64,000 nucleotides of DNA from Sphingomonas radiodurans (GCF_020866845.1 NZ_CP086594.1:3438001-3502000), one strand, 5' to 3'. Shown: positions 10,577 through 19,391, counted from the stretch's first letter. Translations and numbers: made by a program. Notes: generated from the sequence alone by a model not told the origin.

Positions 10577-11414
10577 CCTTCAGTGCCAGCGCGCGCGCAT
10601 ACAGCGCCTTCCGGTCGAGCCCGAGCCGCTTCGCGACCTCACCGGCAGCCTTCGCGGCGGGGAGGCGGGTGAGCGCTTCCGCAAGCGCCGTATCGCCATC
10701 TTCCTCGCTCGCCGGTGGCGCGTCCCCCGGCGGCGCGACTACGATGACGATCTCGCCCTTCGGCGGCGCATCGGCGTACCGCGCCGCTAGTGTCGGCAGC
10801 GTGCCCGTCACCGCTTCCTCGAAGCGCTTGGAAATCTCGCGCGTCACCGCCGCCTCCCGCTCTCCTAACGCATCAGCTAATGCCGCCAGCGTCGCGCCCA
10901 ACCGCGGCCCACTCTCGTACAGCACCAGCGTTGCTCGGATCGCGCCAAGCTCCGCAATCGCCTCACCGCGCGCCTTCACCTTCGAGGGCAGGAAGCCGGC
11001 GAACAGGAAGCGGTCGGTCGGCAGACCGGCCAGCGTCAGCGCGGCAATCGCCGCACACGGCCCGGGGATCGTGACGACCAGATGGCCCGCCGCATGCGCA
11101 TCACGCACCAGTTTGTAGCCGGGATCGGAGATCAACGGCGTGCCCGCATCCGATACCAGCGCCACCGCTTCGGTCGCCATCCGCGCGATCAGCTGCGGTC
11201 GGACATGGTCGGCATTGTGATCGTGATACGGCGTCATCGGCCGCTTGGTGCCGATGTGCCTCAGTAATTTGGCTGTAACACGCGTGTCTTCTGCCGCGAT
11301 TACCGCCGCTCGCGAAAGGACGTCCGCAGCGCGCGGGGACAGGTCACCGAGATTGCCGATCGGTGTAGCGACGATGTAGAGGCCGGGGCTTAGTATTTCC
11401 ACGAGGGGTGTCAT
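10569..11414 (-). CDS. rsmI: 16S rRNA (cytidine1402-2'-O)-methyltransferase
   Basis: A 281-residue tetrapyrrole-methylase-fold enzyme that methylates the ribose of C1402 in 16S rRNA using SAM. YIVATPIGNLGDLS at the amino end, AAEDTRVTAKLL, and VALVSDAGTPLISDPGYK are the standard RsmI motifs; a small C-terminal helical domain follows. The ATG at 11412-11414 shares its bases with the ATG of the divergent lipoprotein gene (the tetranucleotide catg at 11412-11415). A later GTG (MTPLV, fourth residue on) is a possible alternative start. Followed by yraN with an 8-bp overlap. Confidence 0.95.
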   Translation of the reverse strand: MTPLVEILSPGLYIVATPIGNLGDLSPRAADVLSRAAVIAAEDTRVTAKLLRHIGTKRPMTPYHDHNADHVRPQLIARMATEAVALVSDAGTPLISDPGYKLVRDAHAAGHLVVTIPGPCAAIAALTLAGLPTDRFLFAGFLPSKVKARGEAIAELGAIRATLVLYESGPRLGATLAALADALGEREAAVTREISKRFEEAVTGTLPTLAARYADAPPKGEIVIVVAPPGDAPPASEEDGDTALAEALTRLPAAKAAGEVAKRLGLDRKALYARALALKDA

Positions 11415-12642
11415 GGCAGAGGCCGCAACCGTACCGCAACGGGCGAAGACGATCGTCCGGCGTTTTGGCGTCCGCCGATTGGGTGTCCGCGCAATTTTCA
11501 CCGCCGCGACCTTGCTCGTGTCGGCGTGCTCCACCGTCGTGCCGCGTGGCCCGGCGCCGCCGCCGCGCCCGGTGCAAGCCCCGCCGCCGGTGGCGCGACC
11601 AGATGTAGGTGTCGAGAACGGCATCCCGCGCGACGCCGCGCGCAATCGCGTCGCCCTGCTGGTGCCGCTCTCGGGCGCAAATGCCGGCGTCGGCAAGAGC
11701 CTCGCCAACGCGACGCAGCTCGCGCTGCTCGACACGGGCAGCGAGAAGGTCCGCATTACCAATTACGATACGGCCTATGGCGCCGCGGCCGCCGCCCAGC
11801 GCGCGGTCGCCGAGGGCGCGCAGCTGATCCTCGGCCCGCTGCTGGCCGAAGACGTCCGCGCGGTCGGCCCGATCGCGCGCCGTGCCGGCGTACCCGTGAT
11901 TGCCTTCTCCAACGATGCCAGCGTGGCAGGCGACGGCGTTTATTTGATGGGATATTCCCCGACGCAATCGATCGAGCGCGTCGTCGATTACGCCCGCAGC
12001 CGCGGCGTCAGCAACTTCGGCGGGCTCGTGCCCAACGCGCTCTACGGCACCCGCGCGTCCACCGTCTTCCTTCGCGCGGTCGAATCCGCAGGCGGACGGG
12101 TCGTCGCGCTGCAGACCTATGATCGGTCCGCCGGCGCGATCGGCGCGGCGGTGACGCGGATGGCGAAGGACGCGCCGTTCGATGGCGTACTGATCGCCGA
12201 TTCGGGCGCGGCAGCCGCCAGCGCGGTGCCGCTGCTGCGCCGGTCGAGCCCCGGCACGCGCATCATCGGCACCGAATTGTGGAACAGCGACAACGGCATC
12301 GCTGCCCGCCCGGCACTGAACGGCGCATGGTTCGCGAGCGTGTCGAACAGCCTGTACCGGCAGTACGGCGCCAAATATCGCTCGCGCTTCGGCACGTCGC
12401 CCTATCGCCTGTCGAGCCTCGGCTATGACGCGGTGTTGTTGACCGCCCGCATCTCGCGCGACTGGCGCATCGGCTCGCCCTTCCCCGAAGCACGTCTCCG
12501 CTCGGGCGAAGGCTATGCCGGGATCGATGGCGCGTTCCGCTTCGGTCGTGACGGCGTCGCCGAGCGCGCGCTCGAGGTTCAGGAAATCCGCAGCGGGACG
12601 ACGACCGTCGTCTCGCCTGCACCGGCCAGCTTTGGTCGCTGA
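11413..12642 (+). CDS. Penicillin-binding protein activator-like lipoprotein (LpoA-type periplasmic binding fold)
   Basis: A 409-residue exported lipoprotein. The signal peptide has a basic start, a hydrophobic core and lipobox LVSAC (Cys about residue 39). A Pro-rich linker leads to a type 1 periplasmic-binding-protein fold (RNRVALLVPLSG, AEGAQLILGPLLAEDVRA, PVIAFSNDASVAGDGVYLMG), related to branched-chain amino acid binding proteins and to the C-terminal domain of LpoA, activator of PBP1a. It is head-to-head with rsmI, as LpoA genes often are, which supports the cell-wall role; that role is inference. The TPR-rich amino-terminal domain of enteric LpoA is missing. Confidence 0.8.
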   Translation: MAEAATVPQRAKTIVRRFGVRRLGVRAIFTAATLLVSACSTVVPRGPAPPPRPVQAPPPVARPDVGVENGIPRDAARNRVALLVPLSGANAGVGKSLANATQLALLDTGSEKVRITNYDTAYGAAAAAQRAVAEGAQLILGPLLAEDVRAVGPIARRAGVPVIAFSNDASVAGDGVYLMGYSPTQSIERVVDYARSRGVSNFGGLVPNALYGTRASTVFLRAVESAGGRVVALQTYDRSAGAIGAAVTRMAKDAPFDGVLIADSGAAAASAVPLLRRSSPGTRIIGTELWNSDNGIAARPALNGAWFASVSNSLYRQYGAKYRSRFGTSPYRLSSLGYDAVLLTARISRDWRIGSPFPEARLRSGEGYAGIDGAFRFGRDGVAERALEVQEIRSGTTTVVSPAPASFGR

Positions 12643-12673
12643 CGTCACATGAAACGCATCTAAGGATCATCCG

Positions 12674-13324
12674 ATGTTCGCCTGGTTCCAGCGCCTCCTC
12701 CCGAAGCGCGGCAATTTCTTCGAGCTCTTCGATGCACACGCGGCGATCACGCTACGCGCCGCCGAAGCGACCACGCGTCTGTTCGCCGGCGAGGCGGACG
12801 CCGCGGCGCTGGTCGCCGAAGTCAAGGATCTGGAGCATCAGGCCGACGACGTCACCCGAACCGTGCTGCAGACGGTGCGCGTAACGTTCCTCACCCCGTT
12901 CGATCGCAGCGCCATCAGCGGCCTCATTAATCGGATGGACGATGCGATCGACGCGATGGACGCTGCGATCACCGCCGTCAGCCTGTATGACGTACGCACC
13001 TTCGCCCCCGACATGCACGAGATGGCCAAGCTGATGCTCGAAGCGGCGCGCATCACCGCCGAGGCAGTGCCCTTGCTTGCCGACGTCGCGCGCAATGCCC
13101 CGCGCCTCCACGGCATGACCGAACGCCTCGTCCACCTGGAAGGGGAAGTCGACGACCTGCACGAGCAAGGGCTCAAGCGGCTGTTCCAGAAACATCATCA
13201 TGAGGGCGGAGACCCGATGCGCTTCGTGGTCGATCGCGAAATCTACAAGCATCTTGAGCATATCTCCGACGCGTTCGAGGATGTCGCGAACGAAATTGAC
13301 GGCATCGTCATCGATCACGCCTGA
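12674..13324 (+). CDS. DUF47 (PhoU-like) phosphate transport accessory protein
   Basis: A 216-residue all-helical protein of the DUF47/TIGR00153 family, distantly related to PhoU. These proteins are encoded next to Pit-type transporters and are thought to regulate phosphate uptake; here the Pit gene starts 14 bp later. Visible family segments: LLPKRGNFFELFDAHA near the start, LEHQADDVTRTVLQTV with the metal-binding Glu-x-x-x-Asp type pattern, and NRMDDAIDAMDAA. Start at the only good ATG, 31 bp after the lipoprotein gene. Confidence 0.92.
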   Translation: MFAWFQRLLPKRGNFFELFDAHAAITLRAAEATTRLFAGEADAAALVAEVKDLEHQADDVTRTVLQTVRVTFLTPFDRSAISGLINRMDDAIDAMDAAITAVSLYDVRTFAPDMHEMAKLMLEAARITAEAVPLLADVARNAPRLHGMTERLVHLEGEVDDLHEQGLKRLFQKHHHEGGDPMRFVVDREIYKHLEHISDAFEDVANEIDGIVIDHA

Positions 13325-13338
13325 GCGATCGACAGACC

Positions 13339-14352
13339 ATGTATGAGCTCGCGCTTCCGCTGCTGATCGGCCTCATCGCCCTCGCGCTCGCGTTCGATTT
13401 CCTCAACGGCCTGCACGATGCGGCCAACTCCATCGCAACGGTCGTTGCAACGCGGTTGCTGTCACCGGTTCAGGCGGTGCTGTTCGCCGCCTTCTTCAAC
13501 TTCGCCGCCTATTTCCTGACGCTCGCCTTCCCGAGCCTGCACGCGGTGGCGGAAACGATCGGCAAGGGGCTGATCGATCAGGAAGTCGTGACGCCCGCAG
13601 TGATCTTCGGCGCGCTCGGCGGCGCGATGTTTTGGAACATCGTCACTTGGCAGAAGGGCATTCCGTCATCGTCGAGCCACGCGCTGGTCGGCGGGCTGGT
13701 TGGCGCCGGCATCACCCATGCGGGCGTCAACAGCGTGCAGATCGGCGGACTGACCAAGACCTTGCTCGCAATCGTCATCTCGCCGACGCTCGGCATGATC
13801 CTCGCCATGCTCGTCATGCTGGCAAGCAGCTGGGCGCTCAACCGCGCCACCGCAAACCAGGCCGAACGCAGCTTTCGGTCGCTACACCTCGTCTCGTCCG
13901 CGGCCTATTCGCTCAGCCATGGGTTGAACGACGCGCAGAAGACGATGGGGATCATCACCGTCCTGCTCTATTCGACCGGCTATCTCAGCGGCGAATTCGA
14001 AGTGCCGCACTGGGTGGCGATCAGCTGCTATGTGGCGATCTCGCTCGGCACGCTGTCGGGCGGGTGGAAGATCATCGAGACGATGGGCTCGAAGATCACC
14101 AGATTGTCGCAGCACCAAGGCTTTGCGGCCTCGAGCGGCGGATCGATCGTGCTGTTCACGGCCTCGGCGCTCGGCATCCCGGTGTCGACGACGCACACGA
14201 TCACCGGCGCGATCATCGGCGCCGGCGTCGCGCGCCGCACCTCAGCGGTACGATGGACCACAGCGAGTGGTGTCGTGATCGCGTGGATCATCACGATCCC
14301 ATGCTCGGCCGCTGTGGGCGCAATGTTCTACGCGCTCACGTTGCTGTTTTAG
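13339..14352 (+). CDS. pit: Inorganic phosphate transporter, Pit family
   Basis: A 337-residue polytopic membrane carrier for metal phosphate driven by protons. The duplicated family motif is clear: FLNGLHDAANSIATVVATR near residue 26 and SHGLNDAQKTMGIITVLLY near residue 193, each with the Asn-Asp/His-Asp core, and SSSHALVGGLVGA plus STTHTITGAIIGAG repeats after each. About ten hydrophobic segments. It shares an operon with the DUF47 gene upstream. No high-affinity Pst genes or Pho box were noticed nearby. Confidence 0.95.
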   Translation: MYELALPLLIGLIALALAFDFLNGLHDAANSIATVVATRLLSPVQAVLFAAFFNFAAYFLTLAFPSLHAVAETIGKGLIDQEVVTPAVIFGALGGAMFWNIVTWQKGIPSSSSHALVGGLVGAGITHAGVNSVQIGGLTKTLLAIVISPTLGMILAMLVMLASSWALNRATANQAERSFRSLHLVSSAAYSLSHGLNDAQKTMGIITVLLYSTGYLSGEFEVPHWVAISCYVAISLGTLSGGWKIIETMGSKITRLSQHQGFAASSGGSIVLFTASALGIPVSTTHTITGAIIGAGVARRTSAVRWTTASGVVIAWIITIPCSAAVGAMFYALTLLF

Positions 14353-14525
14353 ATCGCGGAAATCATAGGCGGATGACTGCTAACGCCCAATAGCGGAATC
14401 AAGCTGGTCATTAGGGCCTTGGGTTTCGCCAGTAGAAACGTCGCCAATTTTCACCAGTAGAACGAGGTCTCTGTCGAGTCAGGCGGGAAGGTTCTTTAGT
14501 CGCCATTCCAACAAGGAGACGACTA

Positions 14526-14798
14526 ATGGTTGAGTTGCCGGGATATAATGCGGTGAAGGAAGCGCTTCACGCTCACCTGATTGATATTGGTAGTGCCACC
14601 GTCCCCGTCGAAGCCTATTGGTCGTTGGCCGAAACGCTCAAGCTGACCGCTGAGCAACTGGCGCTAAAGCGCCGAGACGCCCGAGGGTCAGCATGGGAGA
14701 ATCGGGTTCAGTGGGCCAAGCGGAAGCTCGTCGAAGAAGGCATTATGGATCAGGGCTGGCATGGTGTCTGGTGCCTGAGGCCTAACCACGCTGGGTAG
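14526..14798 (+). CDS. Stand-alone Mrr_N-like winged-helix protein
   Basis: A 90-residue protein with a strong ribosome-binding site (AAGGAG, 14513-14518). Its second half, WENRVQWAKRKLVEEGI followed by GVWCLR, matches the pattern of the winged-helix domain at the amino end of Mrr-type restriction endonucleases (W-x-NRVxWA-x3-L-x2-AG-L ... GVW-x-L). The nuclease domain is absent: the frame ends normally and no PD-(D/E)XK partner follows. It may be a DNA-binding regulator or a solitary specificity module. Sits alone between the pit gene and a non-coding stretch. Domain call is from memory of the motif. Confidence 0.6.
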   Translation: MVELPGYNAVKEALHAHLIDIGSATVPVEAYWSLAETLKLTAEQLALKRRDARGSAWENRVQWAKRKLVEEGIMDQGWHGVWCLRPNHAG

Positions 14799-15093
14799 TT
14801 GCTCCGGCACTGCAAAGTTGCCGGAAACACGTCCCAATAGGGAAGGAATGGCTGCCGCGTCCCGCGCGGCGCGGCAGCTTTCCGCCACCTTCAGACATTT
14901 GCGGCCGGGCGGGAAGTAAGTCGGCAGCGCACAGCGATCATCACGCAGCCCTTCGCTAACTCTATTCCGTAGCCAGCCCCCACCTCCACCTCGACCGGCC
15001 GGTCCAAAAGCGGTCCCCGCGCAGCCGATGATTTCTGCTTCGTTAGCCACGCAGCAGGAGCAATCTCTCACCGGGTATGCTTAGGGCGCTCGG
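14799..15093. other. Non-coding stretch with a GC-rich hairpin
   Basis: No credible gene is seen here. It holds a perfect 9-bp inverted repeat at 14851-14859 and 14870-14878 (GCTGCCGCG / CGCGGCAGC, 10-base loop) followed by only TT, which could terminate or stabilise the transcript of the upstream Mrr_N-like gene. The remainder shows no repeat or RNA signature I recognise. Confidence 0.45.
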
Positions 15094-15354
15094 ATGGGTG
15101 AAATCGAACGCAGCGTGCCGGCGGGTACGATCGAGCAGTGGGTGATGCATTTGCGTCGGCAACGGTCGCGCGCGTCCGATCAAATTTGGCTGATCGAGCA
15201 GGGCTATACGGTGCACGACGGGCGCAACGGTATTCCGACCCGCGATGCCACGCTCCGCGTGCTGGGCGAGCAGAAGGCCGTCGTAGAGGAGGTCACTGCA
15301 CTTTTGCGGCTGTACGACGATCTCAACTTGCCGGGCGTCAACGTCGAGTTCTGA
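15094..15354 (+). CDS. Small uncharacterised protein
   Basis: An 86-residue soluble protein, mostly helical by eye, with a middle segment IWLIEQGYTVHDGRNGIPTRDATLRVL and an acidic C-terminal helix ending LPGVNVEF. There is no signal peptide, membrane segment or known motif. An AGGGCG lies seven to twelve bases before the ATG. Codon use resembles neighbours. It stands apart from the Mrr_N-like gene (295 bp upstream) and converges with the PHA-regulator gene. I do not recognise the family. Confidence 0.55.
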   Translation: MGEIERSVPAGTIEQWVMHLRRQRSRASDQIWLIEQGYTVHDGRNGIPTRDATLRVLGEQKAVVEEVTALLRLYDDLNLPGVNVEF

Positions 15355-15421
15355 GCCGCATGGCGCGCACGGGGGCGCTGACGCGCGATGACGCCCGGCC
15401 TTCCCACGGTCCAGCGAACCA

Positions 15422-15724
15422 CTACTCCAGCAGCTTCGGCGCCTCGCGTTGCAGCTTCGCCCGGATCGTGTCGGCGAACATCGCCAGGAACGCCGGCAGC
15501 TCGAACGTGGCGTGGACATTCGCCTCCGCCACATCGAGCCGCACCCCGACGCGCTGCCCCATGCCCTCGACGGTGAAGTGCAGCGTGTCGCCGGCCCAGC
15601 GGTGCTCCGTCACCACCCCGCCGGGCACGAAATCGGCAAGCTTCCCGAAGCTGCTGCCGATCCGCTCCTTGGCCTGCACCGTGCCGAGCTTGTGCGGGAT
15701 ATCGACCTCGATCGGGGCGGTCAT
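15422..15724 (-). CDS. Polyhydroxyalkanoic acid system family protein
   Basis: A 100-residue protein of the PHA_gran_rgn family (PF09650), small proteins named for occurrence with polyhydroxyalkanoate granule genes; exact function is unknown. The segment [18 protein letters not shown] at the start, [15 protein letters not shown] in the centre and the C-terminal helix [18 protein letters not shown] fit the family. Its ATG overlaps the stop of the VOC gene upstream (ATGA), so the pair is translationally coupled. No PHA synthase is in the window. Confidence 0.8.
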   Translation of the reverse strand: MTAPIEVDIPHKLGTVQAKERIGSSFGKLADFVPGGVVTEHRWAGDTLHFTVEGMGQRVGVRLDVAEANVHATFELPAFLAMFADTIRAKLQREAPKLLE

Positions 15725-16152
15725 GCGGCAAACTCCGTGGCGAATAATTGGGCGTCGTCGGCAAACGCCTTGAACTCCAGCGCGTTGCCCGAGGGGTCAC
15801 GGAAGAACATCGTCGCCTGCTCGCCCGGCTGGTCCTTGAAGCGGATGTGCGGCGCGATCCCGAACGTCACCCCGGCGGCCTCGACCCGCGCCGCAAGCGC
15901 CTGCCAGTCGGCCATGGTCAGTACGACGCCGAAATGCGGCACCGGCACGTCATGGCCGTCGACGGGGTTGCTGGTCTCTACAGGTCGCGCCGCCTCGTCG
16001 AGATGCGCGACGAGCTGGTGCCCGCCAAGATCGAAGTCGATCCAGCGCTCGCTCGAGCGTCCTTCGCGACAGCCGAGCACGCCGCCGTAGAAGGCCCGCG
16101 CGGCGGCAAGGTCGTGAACGGGAAATGCGAGGTGAAAGGGTCGAAGTGTCAT
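15721..16152 (-). CDS. VOC (glyoxalase/bleomycin resistance) superfamily protein
   Basis: A 143-residue vicinal-oxygen-chelate protein, a metal-dependent dioxygenase/lyase fold of unknown substrate. The first half has [19 protein letters not shown] with the metal-ligand His, and [10 protein letters not shown]; the second half ends [14 protein letters not shown] with the metal-ligand Glu. The start MTLRPF (16152) is used because residues upstream are not family-like. Coupled through an ATGA overlap to the PHA-system gene. Confidence 0.85.
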   Translation of the reverse strand: MTLRPFHLAFPVHDLAAARAFYGGVLGCREGRSSERWIDFDLGGHQLVAHLDEAARPVETSNPVDGHDVPVPHFGVVLTMADWQALAARVEAAGVTFGIAPHIRFKDQPGEQATMFFRDPSGNALEFKAFADDAQLFATEFAA

Positions 16153-16304
16153 ATGGCGATGATACACAGTTCTCGTCGTTACGGGAGAGGCTAGCACGTT
16201 CGGAAATCGATTGAGTGCCTTGCTGGGCGTTGCAGGGCTCGTCGCGAACCCGCCGAACCATCGGGTCCCGAACCGGCCACGCCACAAGGCGTCCGCTCGG
16301 CCGT

Positions 16305-16437
16305 CTGTCCTACGACCCCGTCAAAGAGGTAAGCTCCCGATCATGCTCGCTCCCGGCTCATCCGCGAATGTTGAGGAATGTTGGAGAAATATGCGCGATC
16401 GCCTCAACTTCCTCAACATTCGCGGCGGTGCAACATG
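16305..16437 (+). repeat. 133-bp dispersed palindromic repeat, copy A
   Basis: This copy matches the reverse complement of 40500-40632 base for base without a gap. Over the inner 104 bp (16334-16437) I count 91 identities. The core is a perfect 14-bp inverted repeat, CGCGAATGTTGAGG (16363-16376) and CCTCAACATTCGCG (16411-16424), with a 34-base centre containing GCGCGATCGC. The copy lies in the 379-bp gap before lnt, 94 bp from its start codon. Outer boundary on the left is uncertain; weaker similarity continues to about 16280. Confidence 0.9.
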
Positions 16438-16531
16438 GGCGCCGGCGCTTGTGACGATGTCGTCGCACCCCTTATCGCCGGCAAACGGCCCCTCTCCCCG
16501 CGCGCGGGAGGAACTGATACGGCGCGCGGCG

Positions 16532-18076
16532 ATGGTCTCCGCTTTCCTCGAAAAACGCTCTGTCGTGCTCGCGCTCCTGCTCGGGGTCGCCGCCGCATGC
16601 GGTTTCGCGCCGCTGGATCTATGGCCGCTCACGATCGCGGCGATCGCCGGCTGGATGCTGCTGGTCCATCGCGCGCCGACCATGAAGGCCGCGTTGTGGC
16701 GTGGCTGGGCGTTCGGTGTCGGCCACTTCACGATCAACAATAACTGGTTCCAGCACGCGTTCGATTTTCAGGACAAGATGCCGCCGGTGCTCGGCTATGC
16801 CGCGCCGCTGCTGCTGGCGCTGTACCTTGCGGTTTACCCGGCGCTCGCCGCGGGCGCGGCATGGCGCGTGCGGCGCGAGCGCATCGATGCCGGCTATGTC
16901 CTGAGCTTCGCCGCGGCCTGGATCGTCACCGAATGGCTGCGCAGCGTGATGTTCACCGGCTATGCTTGGGATCCGCTCGGCGTGATCTGGGTGCCGGTCC
17001 AGCCAGTCGCGACGCTTGCCGCTTGGGTCGGCACCTATGCGCTGTCCGGGCTGACCGTGCTGCTCGCCGGCACACTGCTCCTCCTGCCGCGACGACCGGC
17101 GCCGATTGCGGCTGCGGTTGCCGTGCTTGCCGGCCTCATCGGCGCGCAGTTTTTGAGCTATCGAACGGTGGATGCTCCAGCCCGAGCGGGCGTAACCCGC
17201 ATCCGCGTCGTCCAGCCGAATGTCCCGCAGGATGCGCGCGGCGAAAGCGATGGCGAGATGATGCTGGCCAAGCTCTCGGCGCTGTCCGGCAAGCCAGGCG
17301 CCGCACCTCGGCTGATCGTCTGGCCCGAAGGCGTGGTGCGCGACTATTTCGAGGATGGTTACCCCGATTACGCCTACACCGCCGATCCGTTCTGGATTCG
17401 CTGGCGCATGGCGCGGCTGCTCGGCCCGCGCGACATGCTGTTGACGGGGGGAACGGCGCTGCAATTCGATCGCGCGGGCAACGCGATCTCCGCGACGAAC
17501 TCGGTGTTCGCCGTTGATCCGCGTGCCCGCATCAAGGCGCGATACGACAAGGCGCATCTGGTGCCCTACGGCGAATATCTGCCGATGCCCTGGCTGCTGA
17601 AGCCGTTCGGCCTTGCCCGTTTGGTGCCGGGATCGATGGATTTCGTAGAAGGCCCGGGGCCGCGCGCGCTCGACGTGCCGGGGATCGGCGCGGTCGGAAT
17701 CCAGCTATGCTACGAAATCATCTTCTCAGGCGAAGTGATCGATCCGGCACGTCGTCCGCGCGTGCTGTTCAACCCCTCGAACGATGCGTGGTTCGGCACC
17801 TGGGGCCCGCCGCAGCATCTGGCGCAAGCCAGAATGCGCGCGATCGAAGAGGGGCTTCCGATCATCCGCGCGACTCCGAACGGCATCTCAGCGGTGATCG
17901 CCGCCGACGGTCGGCTGCTCGCCACTGTTCCTCACGAGCAGGCAGGCGCGATCGAGGTTCCGCTGCCCGAGGCACTGCCGCCGACCTTCTTTTCGCGCGT
18001 CGGAAACTGGCTTGCCGGCGCGGTCGCCTTGCTGCTGGCGGCCGCAGCCATTGCAATCCGCCGGCGCCGCGGATAA
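16532..18076 (+). CDS. lnt: Apolipoprotein N-acyltransferase
   Basis: A 514-residue inner-membrane enzyme that adds the third acyl chain to diacylated lipoproteins. The first ~165 residues are hydrophobic helices (RSVVLALLLGVAAACGFAPL onwards); the rest is a periplasmic nitrilase domain with the Glu-Lys-Cys triad: LIVWPEGVV, YDKAHLVPYGEYLP and IQLCYEIIFSG. A final hydrophobic helix and RRRRG tail follow. The ATG at 16532 (MVSAFLEKRS) is favoured; GGAGGA lies about 20 bases upstream, so an alternative non-ATG start a few codons earlier cannot be excluded. Many lipoproteins are encoded in this window as its substrates. Confidence 0.95.
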   Translation: MVSAFLEKRSVVLALLLGVAAACGFAPLDLWPLTIAAIAGWMLLVHRAPTMKAALWRGWAFGVGHFTINNNWFQHAFDFQDKMPPVLGYAAPLLLALYLAVYPALAAGAAWRVRRERIDAGYVLSFAAAWIVTEWLRSVMFTGYAWDPLGVIWVPVQPVATLAAWVGTYALSGLTVLLAGTLLLLPRRPAPIAAAVAVLAGLIGAQFLSYRTVDAPARAGVTRIRVVQPNVPQDARGESDGEMMLAKLSALSGKPGAAPRLIVWPEGVVRDYFEDGYPDYAYTADPFWIRWRMARLLGPRDMLLTGGTALQFDRAGNAISATNSVFAVDPRARIKARYDKAHLVPYGEYLPMPWLLKPFGLARLVPGSMDFVEGPGPRALDVPGIGAVGIQLCYEIIFSGEVIDPARRPRVLFNPSNDAWFGTWGPPQHLAQARMRAIEEGLPIIRATPNGISAVIAADGRLLATVPHEQAGAIEVPLPEALPPTFFSRVGNWLAGAVALLLAAAAIAIRRRRG

Positions 18077-18078
18077 GC

Positions 18079-18100
18079 GATATAAAGTTATCTTTATATC
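18079..18100. promoter_or_regulatory. Perfect inverted repeat upstream of metK, candidate ArsR-type operator
   Basis: GATATAAAG (18079-18087), spacer TTAT, CTTTATATC (18092-18100): a perfect 9-bp inverted repeat, strikingly AT-rich in this GC-rich DNA, 27 bp before the metK start. ArsR-family regulators SahR and SamR control methionine/SAM genes in Proteobacteria through AT-rich palindromes upstream of genes such as metK; assignment of this site to such a regulator is inference. Confidence 0.6.
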
Positions 18101-18127
18101 GTTATCTCACCATTGGGCGGAGTGAAT

Positions 18128-19336
18128 ATGCGCCAGTCTTACCTCTTCACCAGCGAATCGGTCAGCGAAGGCCATCCTGACAAGGTCGCGGATCAGATCT
18201 CCGACGCGATCGTCGATCTGTTCCTGTCGAAGGATCCCGAAGCGCGAATCGCGTGCGAGACGATGACGACTACTCAGCTCGTCGTTCTCGCCGGCGAGAT
18301 CCGCTGCAAGGGCGTCTACGAGGATGGCGCCTGGGCTGCTGGTGCGCAGGAAGAGATCGAGGCGACCGTCCGCAACACGGTGAAGCGCATCGGCTACGAG
18401 CAGGAGGGCTTCCATTGGGAGACCTTCCGCTTCGAAAATAATCTGCACGCCCAGTCGGCGCACATTGCGCAAGGCGTCGACGCCAGCGGCAACAAGGACG
18501 AGGGTGCCGGCGATCAGGGCATCATGTTCGGTTTCGCTTGCGACGAGACCCCCGACTTGATGCCGGCAACGCTGTATTACAGCCACCGCATCCTGCATCG
18601 TATGGCGCAGGACCGTCACTCAGGTGCGGCCCCGTTCCTTGAGCCCGACGCGAAGAGCCAGGTAACGCTCCGCTTCGACTATGGCGTGCCGGTAGCTTGC
18701 ACCGCGATCGTCGTGTCGACGCAGCACGCGAAAGGCTACGATGCGGGCGAAAAGGAAGCCGAACTTCACGCTTACGTGAAGTCGGTCGTAGCGGATTTGC
18801 TGCCCGCCGAGCTGCTTTCCGACGACACCGTCTACCACATCAACCCGACCGGCAGCTTCGAGATTGGTGGGCCTGACGGTGACGCCGGCCTGACGGGACG
18901 CAAGATCATCGTCGATACGTACGGCGGCGCGAGCCCGCACGGTGGTGGCGCATTCAGCGGCAAGGATCCGACCAAGGTCGATCGCTCCGCAGCCTACATC
19001 ACGCGCTATCTGGCGAAGAATATCGTCGCGGCGGGTCTCGCCAAGCGCTGCACGATCCAGCTCGCCTATGCGATCGGCGTCGCTAAGCCATTGTCGCTCT
19101 ACGTCGACACCCACGGCACCGGAACAGTCGGCGACGACAAGATCGAAGCGGCGATCGGTGAGATCGCAAAGCTCGGCGAGCTGACGCCGCGCGGGATCCG
19201 TACCCATCTCGGATTGAACAAGCCGATCTACGAACAGACGGCCGCATACGGCCACTTCGGCCGCAACCCAGATGGCGACGCTTTCCCCTGGGAAAAGCTC
19301 GATCTGGTTGACGATCTCAAGGCTGCATTATTTTGA
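18128..19336 (+). CDS. metK: S-adenosylmethionine synthetase
   Basis: A 402-residue cytosolic enzyme making SAM from methionine and ATP. Signatures: [19 protein letters not shown] with the catalytic His and Asp, [12 protein letters not shown] (family signature 1), and [16 protein letters not shown] (signature 2, with phosphate-binding Lys and Asp). The start [11 protein letters not shown] (18128) is preferred over an ATG five codons upstream because family proteins begin there and GGCGGAG precedes it. The inverted repeat at 18079-18100 probably regulates it. No SAM riboswitch was seen. Confidence 0.97.
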   Translation: MRQSYLFTSESVSEGHPDKVADQISDAIVDLFLSKDPEARIACETMTTTQLVVLAGEIRCKGVYEDGAWAAGAQEEIEATVRNTVKRIGYEQEGFHWETFRFENNLHAQSAHIAQGVDASGNKDEGAGDQGIMFGFACDETPDLMPATLYYSHRILHRMAQDRHSGAAPFLEPDAKSQVTLRFDYGVPVACTAIVVSTQHAKGYDAGEKEAELHAYVKSVVADLLPAELLSDDTVYHINPTGSFEIGGPDGDAGLTGRKIIVDTYGGASPHGGGAFSGKDPTKVDRSAAYITRYLAKNIVAAGLAKRCTIQLAYAIGVAKPLSLYVDTHGTGTVGDDKIEAAIGEIAKLGELTPRGIRTHLGLNKPIYEQTAAYGHFGRNPDGDAFPWEKLDLVDDLKAALF

Positions 19337-19391
19337 CTTGGTCTCGCCACCTCGGCTTGAACTCCGGGGTGGCGACCGCCTTCACAGCATC

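Noticed and set aside
14430..14475. Direct repeat CCAGTAGAA before the Mrr_N-like gene
   Set aside because: Only two short copies about 30 bp apart; could be chance, no further structure.
16413..16436. Tiny peptide MLHRREC readable on the minus strand in copy A and on the plus strand in copy B
   Set aside because: It follows directly from the shared repeat arm, has no ribosome-binding site and points away from lnt and gyrA; kept only as a curiosity.
18060..18127. SAM riboswitch upstream of metK
   Set aside because: The 50-base space is almost filled by the AT-rich dyad and shows no SAM-II or other SAM aptamer core.
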